From Nocardia thailandica NBRC 100428 (GTDB lineage Bacteria; Actinomycetota; Actinomycetes; Mycobacteriales; Mycobacteriaceae), in contig NZ_BAGK01000311.1 of the NCBI RefSeq assembly GCF_000308795.1, positions 1 to 64,000 on the forward strand: DNA of 64,000 nt. Reading direction: 5' to 3'. The translations under genes and the position numbers were made by a program. The notes beneath the pieces are model-generated. The model did not search any database and was not told the DNA's origin. It saw only the letters and a program-made list of their open reading frames with translations. Every line of letters starts with the position of its first letter. The first letter of the stretch is position 1. This document shows positions 7,797-16,575 of the stretch, one piece after another.

Positions 7797-8983
7797 TGAG
7801 CACCACCACCCCCGCTACGCGCCGACCTTGGCTGCTCGGCGTGGCCGCCCTGATCCTGTTGGTACTGGCGTTGATCGGGCTCGCCCTGCTCGGCGGGGCG
7901 AGCCTGCCCGACCGCGCCGGCCCACCGGTCGAGGAGATCGGCGTCGAACAAGTCGTCCTCGAACCCGGCACGATCGAGCTGAACCTGCGCAACACCGGGC
8001 CCGACCCAGTCGCAATCGCGCAGATCTTCGTCAACGACACCTACGTCGACTTCACCGGCCCCGCCGAACCGATCGGGCGGTTGTCCTCTGCGCACCTGGT
8101 GCTGGACTACCCGTGGCAGAACGGGCAGCCCTACAAGGTCTCGATGCTCACCTCCACCGGACTGGTGATCGAACACGACATCGCCGCCGCAGTCGAAACC
8201 CCAAGGGCGGGAGCGTCGTTCTTCGGGTTGATGGCATTGCTGGGAACCTACGTCGGCATCATCCCCGTCGTGCTGGGCATGCTGTTCCTGCCCTTCCTGC
8301 GCTCGGTCGGCACCACCACCGTGCGAGTCCTGCTCGGTTTCACCATCGGGCTGCTGGTGTTCCTCGCCTGGGAAGGCACCCGCGAAGGATTCGAGATCGC
8401 CGACACCTCCGGCGGCCCGTTCGGCGGGGCATCGCTGGTCGTCCTGGGCGCGATCTTGGCTTTCCTGACGCTGACCGCGGTCGATCAATGGCTGCGCAGC
8501 CACCGAACCGCCGCCGCCGAGCAAGGCGCCGCGAGCGGCACCCGATTGGCATTGATGATCGCGATCGGCATCGGCTTGCACAACCTCGGCGAAGGCCTCG
8601 CCATCGGATCCGCCTACGCCATCGGCGAACTCGCGCTCGGCACCTTCCTCGTCATCGGCTTCACCATTCAGAACACGACCGAGGGCCTGGCCGTCGTCTC
8701 ACCTCTGACCGAGCGCCGCCCCTCGCTGGCCGCGTTGGCCGGGCTGGGGCTCATCGCCGGTGCACCGGCGATCCTGGGCGCGGTCATCGGGGCCGGTGCC
8801 AACAATCCCGAAGTCTCCGCGCTACTCCTCGGCATCGGCGTTGGCGCGATCATCCAGGTGATCGTGCAGATCACCCCCAGTGTGCGCGAACCCGGTACGA
8901 CCACGATCGGTATCCGCACCCTCGCCGGGATCGCGGCCGGTCTGGTCACGATGTGGGCGACCGGACTGCTGGTGGCCGCATGA
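7796..8983 (+). CDS. ZIP-family metal transporter with extracytoplasmic N-terminal domain
   Basis: The 395-residue protein has a signal-anchor helix (about 13-34), then about 100 residues rich in beta-type sequence resembling a cupredoxin-like domain, then seven to eight membrane segments. The ZIP signature HNLGEGLAIG lies in a central helix and QNTTEGLAV marks the paired helix, giving the intramembrane His/Glu metal site. ZIP proteins move divalent metals (Zn, Fe, Mn) into the cytoplasm. The extra exported domain is unusual for ZIPs. The start overlaps the oxidase stop and the end overlaps the Rieske start (ATGA), so all three form one translation unit. Confidence 0.8.
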   Translation: MSTTTPATRRPWLLGVAALILLVLALIGLALLGGASLPDRAGPPVEEIGVEQVVLEPGTIELNLRNTGPDPVAIAQIFVNDTYVDFTGPAEPIGRLSSAHLVLDYPWQNGQPYKVSMLTSTGLVIEHDIAAAVETPRAGASFFGLMALLGTYVGIIPVVLGMLFLPFLRSVGTTTVRVLLGFTIGLLVFLAWEGTREGFEIADTSGGPFGGASLVVLGAILAFLTLTAVDQWLRSHRTAAAEQGAASGTRLALMIAIGIGLHNLGEGLAIGSAYAIGELALGTFLVIGFTIQNTTEGLAVVSPLTERRPSLAALAGLGLIAGAPAILGAVIGAGANNPEVSALLLGIGVGAIIQVIVQITPSVREPGTTTIGIRTLAGIAAGLVTMWATGLLVAA

Positions 8984-9390
8984 ACACAGACTCTGTCACC
9001 ACGACACCTATCACCCGGCGTACTGCCCTGGCCGGTGCGTGCACCCTGTGCGCCGTCGCGGTCACCGGCTGCGCGACCGGGCAAGCTTCACAATCGGATG
9101 GTCAGCCGGTGCGCGTCGCGCGCGCCGGGATCGACATCGGCGGTGCCGCAGTGTTTCCCGAACATCGGATCCTGGTGACCCAACCCAGCGACGGGGTGTA
9201 CAAGGCGTTCTCCGCGGTGTGCACCCATCAAGGCTGCGCGGTCACCGACGTCGACGGCGACGTCGTGAAATGCCCGTGCCACGGCAGCAAATTCCGGCTC
9301 ACCGACGGTTCTGTCGCCAAAGGCCCCGCTCAACGTCCGCTGCCCGAGCGGGCTGTCATGGTCGACGGCAACACTCTCATCGTCAGCTGA
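8980..9390 (+). CDS. exported Rieske [2Fe-2S] protein
   Basis: The 136-residue protein has a twin-arginine signal (TRRTALAGA) with a lipobox-like VTGC near residue 31, so it is probably a lipoprotein on the outer membrane face. The cluster motifs CTHQGC (near 82) and CPCHGS (near 98) are intact and in family spacing. Small Rieske proteins carry single electrons. Its ATG overlaps the ZIP stop, linking it to the oxidase and transporter. A role passing electrons to or from the oxidase during metal redox change and uptake is inference. Confidence 0.9.
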   Translation: MNTDSVTTTPITRRTALAGACTLCAVAVTGCATGQASQSDGQPVRVARAGIDIGGAAVFPEHRILVTQPSDGVYKAFSAVCTHQGCAVTDVDGDVVKCPCHGSKFRLTDGSVAKGPAQRPLPERAVMVDGNTLIVS

Positions 9391-9673
9391 ACCAACGAAC
9401 CCGACGAAAGCTGCATTTCCCAGCGGGTTTACGGGCCAGCACTCGGAATGTCGCACCGCCACGGGTGCGCCGACGGCATCGTCATCGGGCCGACACTGGC
9501 ACCCCAAGAACTGTCGAGACCTGCTGTGCCACACTTTTGCCGGTGAGCCCCCCGACGGATGTGGCTGGACGGCCGCATCGACGTATTCATGGCGGAGACG
9601 CAGCGCCGGGGACTGGTCTGCCCCCCGCGAGCCCGTCGGTCTGGAAATCCAAGCCAGGGTCGAGGCCGTCGCG
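9391..9673. other. gap with open but unassigned frame
   Basis: The frame of the following gene stays open upstream through this interval (from about 9430) without a good start codon, which suggests the 5' part of a decayed gene. No promoter dyad or transposon-end repeat like that at 14976-15055 is visible. Confidence 0.35.
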
Positions 9674-10138
9674 ATGGCGTTGCGGGTGACCGAACAGACC
9701 GCTCGCAGAGACTTCGGCGACGAGACCATACAGAACATGGCCAGTTCCATGGCATTCCAACTCGCACACGAGCAGCCCGGCGCCGACGTCCTCACCCTCA
9801 CACCGGACTCGCGTCGTCTCGACTGGGGTGGCCGGGCGGACCAACGCCGGTGTGGCGATCGGTGCTCAGCTCGCCCTGACCGCGACTCCGACCGCGAACA
9901 CGCCCGGACCAGATCCATCAGATCGTCAACCTGGTGTCTTCTGGGTCTCATCGAAGCACTCTGCCGTCCGCCCGGCCAAATCGCGGTTCCCGAAGCGTTA
10001 ATTCATCGAACGGTGCGCGAGTTCAGCAAGGCGATCGCGCTGCTCGACACAGGAGCGCGCCCCGAAGAGGGCGGCGACCCCACCGAACTGCGGGCCGCAC
10101 TGACCGCCAACGTCACCGCTCTCGAATCCACACTGTAG
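9674..10138 (+). CDS. hypothetical protein, possibly the 3' part of a decayed gene
   Basis: The frame is 154 residues. Its N-terminal part (ALRVTEQTARRDFGDETI) reads like genuine helical protein, the middle is Arg-rich as in frame-shifted coding, and the C-terminus again looks helical (TVREFSKAIALLDTG). I recognise no family. It ends four bases from the convergent transposition operon and may mark the element boundary. It may be a pseudogene with two frameshifts. Confidence 0.3.
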   Translation: MALRVTEQTARRDFGDETIQNMASSMAFQLAHEQPGADVLTLTPDSRRLDWGGRADQRRCGDRCSARPDRDSDREHARTRSIRSSTWCLLGLIEALCRPPGQIAVPEALIHRTVREFSKAIALLDTGARPEEGGDPTELRAALTANVTALESTL

Positions 10139-10141
10139 GAA

Positions 10142-10990
10142 CTATTTCGATGCAGGCCTCCGCCGGGCGGGCCGCTCGGCCAGCCCGAGACCGAACATCA
10201 CATCAGGATGGATCCGCAGGCCCGCGACGGCTTGTTCGGAATCGGTGATCCCGTCGTAGTCGTCGAAGGTGATCACGAGCTCGTCGCCACGTTTGGTGCC
10301 GCGCCCGACCGCGATTCCGGCATCGAGAAGCCGGCGGGTGTCGATGTCGCGGTCGGCGTTGACCTCCGAGGGCAGCGGGATCGGCCCGCCCGGGACCGGG
10401 CGCAGGATTTCCTTGCGCACCAATCGCAGCAATTGGATCGCGGTGTCGGCGTCCAGGCCGCGCCGCATCGCGGTCGGCCGCGCCAACGCCGCCCGGAGCG
10501 GGCCAGGCAGTGCGCCCGGGCGCAGCGCGAGATGTAGCACGACGTCGGTGGCGACGACCTGCAACGCGGTCTGATCCAGTTGCGCGCGTAGATATGTCAG
10601 GGCGGCCTCGAACTCGGCGATTGACCATCGTGTCGCCGCGAGCAAGACATCGACGCCGATCCCGTCCCGGCTGACCAGCACCGCGAGCAAGGTTCGGGCG
10701 TGGCTGGCGGCGTCGATCGCGTCGATCGCGTCGATCGCGTCGATCGCGTCGCGATCGTGTTCGGCGAGCCCTTTCGCGGCGCGATCGGACAGCAGCATCT
10801 CATCCACGCTCAAACCCAGCAGAGCGTGTAGGCGCGAGAGCATCGTCAGCGTCACCGTGCGCTGGTCGGGGTCGCGTTCGAGGTCGGTGAGGCTGAATCC
10901 GGTCTCCCGCACGACCGCAGCCGCCGAGAACCCCATTTCGTGGGCGCGGGCAGCGAGCAGCTTGTGGTTGAGGCGCAGCTTGACGGTCAC
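10142..10990 (-). CDS. XRE-type HTH protein, fourth gene of the transposition operon
   Basis: The 282-residue protein has an N-terminal helix-turn-helix of XRE/Cro type over about residues 5-60 (AARAHEMGFSAAAVVRETGF and a LLGLSVDEMLLSD end typical of the fold). Two further helical domains of unknown function follow. A run of four GCGTCGATC repeats (10710-10745) encodes Asp-Ala-Ile triplets and could vary in number by slippage. The GTG start overlaps the upstream gene's stop by four bases. It could be the operon repressor or a target-choice subunit; the second is only suggested by its fixed place in the operon. Confidence 0.7.
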   Translation of the reverse strand: MTVKLRLNHKLLAARAHEMGFSAAAVVRETGFSLTDLERDPDQRTVTLTMLSRLHALLGLSVDEMLLSDRAAKGLAEHDRDAIDAIDAIDAIDAASHARTLLAVLVSRDGIGVDVLLAATRWSIAEFEAALTYLRAQLDQTALQVVATDVVLHLALRPGALPGPLRAALARPTAMRRGLDADTAIQLLRLVRKEILRPVPGGPIPLPSEVNADRDIDTRRLLDAGIAVGRGTKRGDELVITFDDYDGITDSEQAVAGLRIHPDVMFGLGLAERPARRRPASK

Positions 10991-12540
10991 CGGCTGTAGT
11001 CCATGTCGTTGTGCAGCGGCGAACCGACCCACCACGCGGTGGCCGTGCCCGTCCACGAACCCGCCGCCGAGATCGTCGTCGGCAGCGCGATCCCCGCACG
11101 CGCGGCGGTTGTGGGCACGATCTGGCCTGCGGAGCTGATCGCACCGGTGAACAGCGATTTCTTCGGCTCCACACCACGTAACCCCAGGAAGGTGCGGGCC
11201 GCGGCAAGCATCGGGCGCGCCCGGCGGGGCACGCTGGTGACCACCCAGATCGGAGACCGATCGAACAGATAGCGTTCGGCGTTGTTCCAGCGCAGCATTC
11301 CCGCGTCCATCGACAACCCGGCGATCGGGATCCGGGCCAGTTCATGACGGTCGAACCCGGTGAACAACGCGCACGCCAACGCCGCGGCATGCACCGGGCT
11401 CACCGTGCCCGCTCGGATCCGCGCGGCCACCGCCGCGGTGATCGGGCGCCCGGTCATGCCGGGCCCGGCCGCGCGGGTCAAATGGCCGGGCAGCTGGATC
11501 AGCAGCCCGTGCAGCAGGGCTCCGGCCTGGGCACCGCGCAACAGGGTGATCGTGTGGTTACGGGTCGGGGAATCAGCGACCAGGCCGGTGAGGAAGCAGT
11601 CCAACCCGTCGTCGTCATCGAACCGGTAGGGCAGCTTGTGCATCTCCGAACTCCTGGGTCCGTTCAAACACAGCAGCCCCACCGCGATATGGCGTAATTC
11701 AGATTCGTCGTAGCGCTGCGCGAGCGCTTCCGCGCCCCGCCGCAGCTCCAACGACCGCACACCAGTCGGCCCCATCCGCCGCAACGCTTCCTCGGCCCTG
11801 GTTGTCGGCAGCACCGGTCCCGGATGGCCGTGCAACCATCGGCACGCCGCGGCCATCCCGGCACGGTAGACCTCGTCCACTTGGGCGAAGTCCGTGCGCG
11901 AGAGCCGCCGGAACGCCTCGGCGCGAAACGCCACCACGTCGGCGTCGGGCACATCGGGCAACACCTCGACCTCGGCGTCGACATCGGGTGAGCGTTCGGG
12001 CGGGAAGTGGCGAAGCAGCGTGCTCACCGGTGCCACCACACGCGGGTTCACCCCGGCCGGGAGCATCGCCAGCACGGCGGGGCGTGAGGTTGCGTGGCAG
12101 ACCAGCACCAACCCGACCCCGGTCTCGCGCCACAGATCGAGCAGCGCGTTCCAGGAGTCCTTGTGTAGTCGTTGCGCGCGCAACACCACCAGCCGCTCGA
12201 TGTCCTCGGCCGCGACCCATGCGCGTACCGCGTGCCACAGGCTCGACGGGGCGTTGGCCTTCTCCGCCGCGAGATACCGCACCGGTCGGCCCAGCGCGGC
12301 GAGGATGTCCAAGGCCAGCGCAGAGGAGGAGTGCGTCGCCGGTGTCGGGTGCACCGTGACGACCGGTCCGGTCTGGTCGTGCACGTCGAGCAGGGCCGCG
12401 ACCACGGCCGCGTCGTCGAGCGGATCCAGCAGCACGGTGACGCGGTGGCGGCGCCGACGGCGTACCGGCAGCGATTCCCACGCGTTCGCCGCGTCCAAGT
12501 CGACGATCGGGTCGCAGGCCAAGCCCTGCTCGCTGGTCAT
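10987..12540 (-). CDS. transposition-operon protein: degenerate AAA+ domain joined to a tyrosine-recombinase-like domain
   Basis: The 517-residue protein is not a named family I can identify with certainty. Residues about 30-180 resemble a TnsC/TniB-type AAA+ core, but the Walker B position reads VVLRAQRLH instead of DEAQ and no P-loop is seen, so it is probably a non-hydrolysing relative. The second half has a stretch (ALFTGFDRHELARIPIAGLS, then DAGMLRW) that looks like the start of a tyrosine-recombinase catalytic domain, again without intact catalytic residues. Four-base overlaps at both ends tie it to the ATPase and the XRE protein. It sits where TniQ/TnsD would be expected and could do that job. 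Confidence 0.6.
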   Translation of the reverse strand: MTSEQGLACDPIVDLDAANAWESLPVRRRRRHRVTVLLDPLDDAAVVAALLDVHDQTGPVVTVHPTPATHSSSALALDILAALGRPVRYLAAEKANAPSSLWHAVRAWVAAEDIERLVVLRAQRLHKDSWNALLDLWRETGVGLVLVCHATSRPAVLAMLPAGVNPRVVAPVSTLLRHFPPERSPDVDAEVEVLPDVPDADVVAFRAEAFRRLSRTDFAQVDEVYRAGMAAACRWLHGHPGPVLPTTRAEEALRRMGPTGVRSLELRRGAEALAQRYDESELRHIAVGLLCLNGPRSSEMHKLPYRFDDDDGLDCFLTGLVADSPTRNHTITLLRGAQAGALLHGLLIQLPGHLTRAAGPGMTGRPITAAVAARIRAGTVSPVHAAALACALFTGFDRHELARIPIAGLSMDAGMLRWNNAERYLFDRSPIWVVTSVPRRARPMLAAARTFLGLRGVEPKKSLFTGAISSAGQIVPTTAARAGIALPTTISAAGSWTGTATAWWVGSPLHNDMDYSR

Positions 12541-13325
12541 GAGCTGCGCCCGGACAGTTTGGAGAACACGTAACCGAGGACGTCGCCGTCGACGGTGTCG
12601 CGCCCGATCTTGTCCAGCGTGCGCGCGGCGTGGGCGGTGATCTTGGCCCAGGACCGGAAGTTGCCGTGCCCGGCGCTCTTGTCTGCGAACGCGATCAGCT
12701 CCGGGTCGGTGTTCGCCCAAATCCGGTGGTAGGCCGGGATGACGCGCAGCACCTGCGCGCGCGGCATCCGCCGGAACTCCTGCCACACATACACCCGGCT
12801 CGACAGCATCGGTTCCCGGCGCAGCACCTCATAACAGTCACCGCCGCCGACGAACACGATCGCCATGTCGGTGAACCGGTCGTCCCACAGATGACGCCAG
12901 TACTCGAAACACTCCCTCGACATCCACTGCGCCTCATCGCAGACCAGCACCCGAAACCGTTCGGCCAGAACATCTTTGAGCACACGATCGAACTCGATGG
13001 GCTTACGCGGCGGGTCCCCGCCGATCGCCAACGCCTCGAACAACGTGTGCCGGATATCGCGCGGGGTGGGCCGGGCCCGGAACTGCACCCGGCACACCGA
13101 CCCCGCGGGCTGCTCCCGCAGAGACGTGTTGACCGACAACGTCTTTCCGAGTCCGGCGTCGCCGTGCACACACATCATCGCCTTGGCCTCGATCACATCG
13201 GCGAGGTTGTCGCGCACTGCCAGCAGCGCGTCGGTGGCCACGACATGCGCGCCGGGCAGGTTCAGATAGTGATCGGCGCCCTCGTCATCGGCGGCCTCGG
13301 TCGGTGTGATCGGTCCTCGGGTCAC
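12537..13325 (-). CDS. TnsC/TniB-like AAA+ ATPase of the transposition operon
   Basis: The 262-residue ATPase has Walker A GDAGLGKT near residue 55, Walker B VLVCDEAQWM near 128 and a sensor region FVGGGD. Such proteins form filaments on target DNA and activate the Mu-type transposase. The GTG start at 13325 overlaps the transposase stop (GTGA), and its own stop overlaps the next start (ATGA). The GTG matches the family's usual start before a short variable N-terminus; longer in-frame extensions would read into the transposase gene. Confidence 0.88.
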   Translation of the reverse strand: MTRGPITPTEAADDEGADHYLNLPGAHVVATDALLAVRDNLADVIEAKAMMCVHGDAGLGKTLSVNTSLREQPAGSVCRVQFRARPTPRDIRHTLFEALAIGGDPPRKPIEFDRVLKDVLAERFRVLVCDEAQWMSRECFEYWRHLWDDRFTDMAIVFVGGGDCYEVLRREPMLSSRVYVWQEFRRMPRAQVLRVIPAYHRIWANTDPELIAFADKSAGHGNFRSWAKITAHAARTLDKIGRDTVDGDVLGYVFSKLSGRSS

Positions 13326-14881
13326 CGCGTGCGGCCCTTCTTCTGCGGTTCGGGTGCGTCCAAATCGACTGGCAGCACCCATCCCGGTGCCGGTGGGGAA
13401 TGTGGAATCAGGTTCGGCCGCGCCAGGCTCGCGAGCTCGGTGTAGTCCTCGTCGCCGAGTTCGGCTTCGACTTCGGCCACGGTCATCGCGCCCAGGCGCT
13501 GCGCCGGTGCCACGGTCGTCACCGCCGCGTACCGGGTGCGCCGGGCCTTCTCAGCAGTCTTGAGATCGCGGCGCAGCTGGGCGGCCTTGCGGTCGCGTGC
13601 CCGCCGAACGCGCCCGATCTGTTCACCGGTGGCCTGATCAGCCAGCCACGCCGAACCCAGATGCCTGCTGCTGGCCAGGTCGAACACCTCGACCTCGTGA
13701 TCGTGGTTGGGCATGTACCGCAACCGAACTCGCGCCCCGACCATCCCGACCATCCAATCCGCGACATAGTGGCGCCCGCGCCCCCGCGCGACGCCCTTGG
13801 TGGTGATCTTGCGGTGCGCCCGGTCGTCTTCGAGGGTGAACATCCACAGCTTGTTCGCGTCGAGTTCGTGCAGCGGGGTCGGATCGGCCAGCCACGATTC
13901 CAGCGGCGACGACCCGTCGAGACGGTCGATGTTGTGCTCGGTGGTGGTGTTCCACCAGTTCACCCAACCCAGCAGGTCGGCGACGAACACTTCGAACGGC
14001 AACGCTGGCGCGTCCGGATCGGTGGGGGTACCGTTCATCCCGACCGGGGCGTGGGTGTAGCGCGGCATTTCCGCGATCAGCATCCGCTCCACCGCACCGT
14101 TGACCGTCTCCACACTCCCTTTCAAGTGTGGGGTGTAGCCAGGCAGGTCCACCACCCGCACCGCGAACGCGCCCATCGCGTCGCTGACCGTGCGCGAGAG
14201 GAAGTCTTTGCCCTGATCGATCCGGACGAGGGTGGGCACCCCGCCGGCTGGGCCATAGGGCGGTGTCCGCAGGATCGCCGCGCGCAACGCGGCCAGGATC
14301 GCTTCGCGGTTCGGGGTCTTCGGCGTGACGGCCACGCCCATGATCACGCAGTGCTCGGTATCGACGAACCAGGTCACCCACGGCTTCATCAGCCGCCCGT
14401 CGACATCGACTTCCACCGCTGCTTCCACGTGGTCTGCTTCCCAGGCCGCGTTGCGGTAGGTGCTGGGTCGTTTGAGGAAGACGTCGAACTTGCGGCGCGA
14501 GCGTTCACCCTCGCGGATACCGGCGATGTCGCCGCGGGTCATGTCCTCACGGATCGCCCGGTGCAACGTCGCCAGGCTCGGTGCCGGTGGACCGCCGGCA
14601 CGTTCGCGTTCTCGCAGTTCGCGGTGCAGCGCGGAGGCATTGCCACGCCAGTACGCGAACCGAACCCGCAACTGTGCGTCGATCCGGAACCGAGCTCGCC
14701 GCTCGTCTTTGCGCACCGCGCCGCGGCGGTCGGCGAGCCACCGCCACACCGTTCGTTCGGTGACACCGAGGGTTTGCGCGGTCAACCGCACATGATCGCT
14801 GCTCAGATCGCCGTGCTGGTCCAAGACCGCCAGGCGGTCGACCGCGGCGTGCTGTAGCGCGCGCTTCGCAGCATCGGCCAC
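13322..14881 (-). CDS. Mu/Tn7-type DDE transposase (TniA/TnsB-like)
   Basis: The 519-residue protein has an N-terminal HTH region (SSDHVRLTAQTLGVTERTVW), a second DNA-binding part, then an rve/DDE core: first Asp in EVDVDG, second in VRIDQGKDF, and Glu in KGSVETVNGAVERM, about 35 residues after the second Asp as expected. A Mu-type beta-barrel and basic C-terminal tail follow. It would cut and join the element ends. The proximal sequence carries three copies of an ACTGACAT...TGACGA repeat, the likely binding sites. The gene is first in an operon of four overlapping genes. Confidence 0.92.
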   Translation of the reverse strand: MADAAKRALQHAAVDRLAVLDQHGDLSSDHVRLTAQTLGVTERTVWRWLADRRGAVRKDERRARFRIDAQLRVRFAYWRGNASALHRELRERERAGGPPAPSLATLHRAIREDMTRGDIAGIREGERSRRKFDVFLKRPSTYRNAAWEADHVEAAVEVDVDGRLMKPWVTWFVDTEHCVIMGVAVTPKTPNREAILAALRAAILRTPPYGPAGGVPTLVRIDQGKDFLSRTVSDAMGAFAVRVVDLPGYTPHLKGSVETVNGAVERMLIAEMPRYTHAPVGMNGTPTDPDAPALPFEVFVADLLGWVNWWNTTTEHNIDRLDGSSPLESWLADPTPLHELDANKLWMFTLEDDRAHRKITTKGVARGRGRHYVADWMVGMVGARVRLRYMPNHDHEVEVFDLASSRHLGSAWLADQATGEQIGRVRRARDRKAAQLRRDLKTAEKARRTRYAAVTTVAPAQRLGAMTVAEVEAELGDEDYTELASLARPNLIPHSPPAPGWVLPVDLDAPEPQKKGRTR

Positions 14882-14975
14882 CAGCTTCGCCTTCCGAACC
14901 CGCTGGCCTGCACCAAATCCGGGGCAAGCGCACTGCCCCTCATTCGATCACGACAACCTGCTCGCCGGTCGGTTT

Positions 14976-15055
14976 ACTGACATTCTGATGACGAATTGCT
15001 ACTGACATTTCAATGACGAGTCTCAGGACTGAGATTCGTCACTTTCGATGTCAGT
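14976..15055. repeat. transposon-end repeat array with a 55-base imperfect palindrome
   Basis: Copies begin ACTGACAT and end TGACGA: site A 14976-14996, site B 15001-15020, and site C on the other strand 15034-15055. Between B and C lies TCTCAG-GA-CTGAGA (15021-15034), so 15001-15055 is a long imperfect palindrome. TGTCA-containing repeated ends are typical of TniA/TnsB transposons. The inverted third copy is unusual for a single end. Confidence 0.65.
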
Positions 15056-15201
15056 GAGTGCCTGCTCCTACTGGATCTGACCTCGGATGCCCTGGCTGGC
15101 CAACGGCGTGGGATTCCTCTTTGTCACCCGACGGCCGTGCGAGCTCGCCGCTCTCGCGCTCTTCGATGACCTCAGCAGTGGGAGTTCGCGGCCGTTGCCG
15201 C

Positions 15202-15966
15202 CTAGTTGGTCTCGGCGGGCACTTCGACGAGTTCAGCTGCGTCGATCCATCGCGCGAACAAGCTCAGCGCAGTGAGCTGTTCCAGCGCGGTCTGCTCATC
15301 CAGCTCCACCTCTTCGTTGGGCAGGTGCCCGACCGGGTTACGAATGGCGCGAAAGCACCCAGAGCCGAACTCCATCACGCCGCCCTGCATGGACTTCGCC
15401 GTCTTCTCATCCGCAATGCCGGTGAACCGTAGGCGGGGCTTCCCTGGTGTCGGGAGGCCCTCGCCGAATGCTTGCTTCACCAGATCACTCTCGGAAACAT
15501 CGCGCCGCGAAACGCGGCTCTGCAGCAGCGAATTCACCGCCTTCGACGCCGCGAGCACGGCCTCATGGCGATGCCCAGTAGACCATTGAGCGGCCGCCGC
15601 CTGCCAGATCAGCGGATGCAAAGACCCGGCAGTGATCGCTGGCGAACTATCCCAGCCGCCAAGATTCTTCGAAACCTCCTCCTGTACCGCAAGTCTCGCG
15701 AGCAACGTCTTCGCCGCCGAGACCTCTGAGAAGTACATGTAGATCTTGTCGGCAGGGTTTTCGTCACGCCAGTTCGGGTACAGCCGATTCAGGATCGAAT
15801 GAACCCGCGCTACGACCGCATAGGCATCCTCGATGCCGCACTGGGGTGCGTAAAAGGTACTGCCTGGCCTTAGTCCAGGGATGAGCTCCTCGACCGGTTC
15901 CAACTGTGCGCATGCCTGGCGAAGGGTCTCTTGCACCCATTCGATGTTGACGCCCTTGAGTTGCAT
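15202..15966 (-). CDS. TIGR02391 (Ymh-like, HEPN-related) protein
   Basis: The 254-residue protein matches the general pattern of TIGR02391 proteins. The helical C-terminal part carries the motif ALSLFARWIDAA, and the middle carries HPLIWQAAAAQWSTGHRHEA and FRAIRNPVGH. Family members are often found beside restriction, abortive-infection or mobile genes and are related to HEPN domains. No catalytic role is established to my knowledge. The ATG at 15966 is chosen because the upstream in-frame residues are not family-like. It lies between the transposon array and the imuA' gene in a block with other defence-type genes. Confidence 0.7.
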   Translation of the reverse strand: MQLKGVNIEWVQETLRQACAQLEPVEELIPGLRPGSTFYAPQCGIEDAYAVVARVHSILNRLYPNWRDENPADKIYMYFSEVSAAKTLLARLAVQEEVSKNLGGWDSSPAITAGSLHPLIWQAAAAQWSTGHRHEAVLAASKAVNSLLQSRVSRRDVSESDLVKQAFGEGLPTPGKPRLRFTGIADEKTAKSMQGGVMEFGSGCFRAIRNPVGHLPNEEVELDEQTALEQLTALSLFARWIDAAELVEVPAETN

Positions 15967-16218
15967 CCGGTTATGATCGCGCACCACCGCTAGGACCACT
16001 GGGCTGCGCCGCCACACCGGCCCACGCTGCCAGACCAGCTACCGGTTACGACTGTCGTCGTCGGCAGCTTGATCGCCGCAGCCTGCGTTGTGCTCGCCAG
16101 CGTCGGGCGGGTCGTCCGACGTGCCGAGAAGGGGAGGGCGAATTCTGTGTGCGGCCCGCCGCGTTCCCGGCGGCGCTGCAGATCCTGCGGCGCCGCACTC
16201 ACCAGCCCGGCCGGGATT

Positions 16219-16575
16219 TCAGCGGCGCAGCCGCGCAATCATTTCGCGCAACCGCTCAAGCTCGGTGTCGTCGACGGGCATTACCGCGTCCGAGGCGGAC
16301 AACAGCAAGCACAGCCGGTGTCGTTCGCCGTCGACCTTGACCCCGAAACCAACCTCGCACAGCACATCCCCGGCCTGAGTCAGCACCAGCGCGGTGATCA
16401 CTCCCGGCTCGGGCTGGTCCAGGCGCAGCCCGGTGGCCCGAATCCACATAGTCGTCGTCGAGCCCCAGGCCCTGCGCTGGGGTGGCCAGATCCTGTCCGG
16501 CCACACCTGCACCCGGATCGGCGGCCGCACCACCAGCACCGGCCGCTGCCGGGCCGCGCCCGTCTCGCGGGTCAT
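16219..16575 (-). CDS. hypothetical protein coupled to the imuA' homologue
   Basis: The 118-residue protein is Arg- and Val-rich with no domain I can name. The ATG at 16575 overlaps the stop of the imuA'-like gene by four bases, so it is likely translated with it and shares its LexA-type control. In other actinobacteria the gene after imuA' encodes the ImuB Y-family polymerase. This protein is far too short for ImuB and shows none of its motifs. Confidence 0.55.
   Translation of the reverse strand: MTRETGAARQRPVLVVRPPIRVQVWPDRIWPPQRRAWGSTTTMWIRATGLRLDQPEPGVITALVLTQAGDVLCEVGFGVKVDGERHRLCLLLSASDAVMPVDDTELERLREMIARLRR

Noticed and set aside
10987..12540. calling this protein an active tyrosine integrase
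   Set aside because: Only the beginning of a recombinase-like domain can be read; the HxxR and catalytic Tyr are not evident, so activity cannot be claimed.
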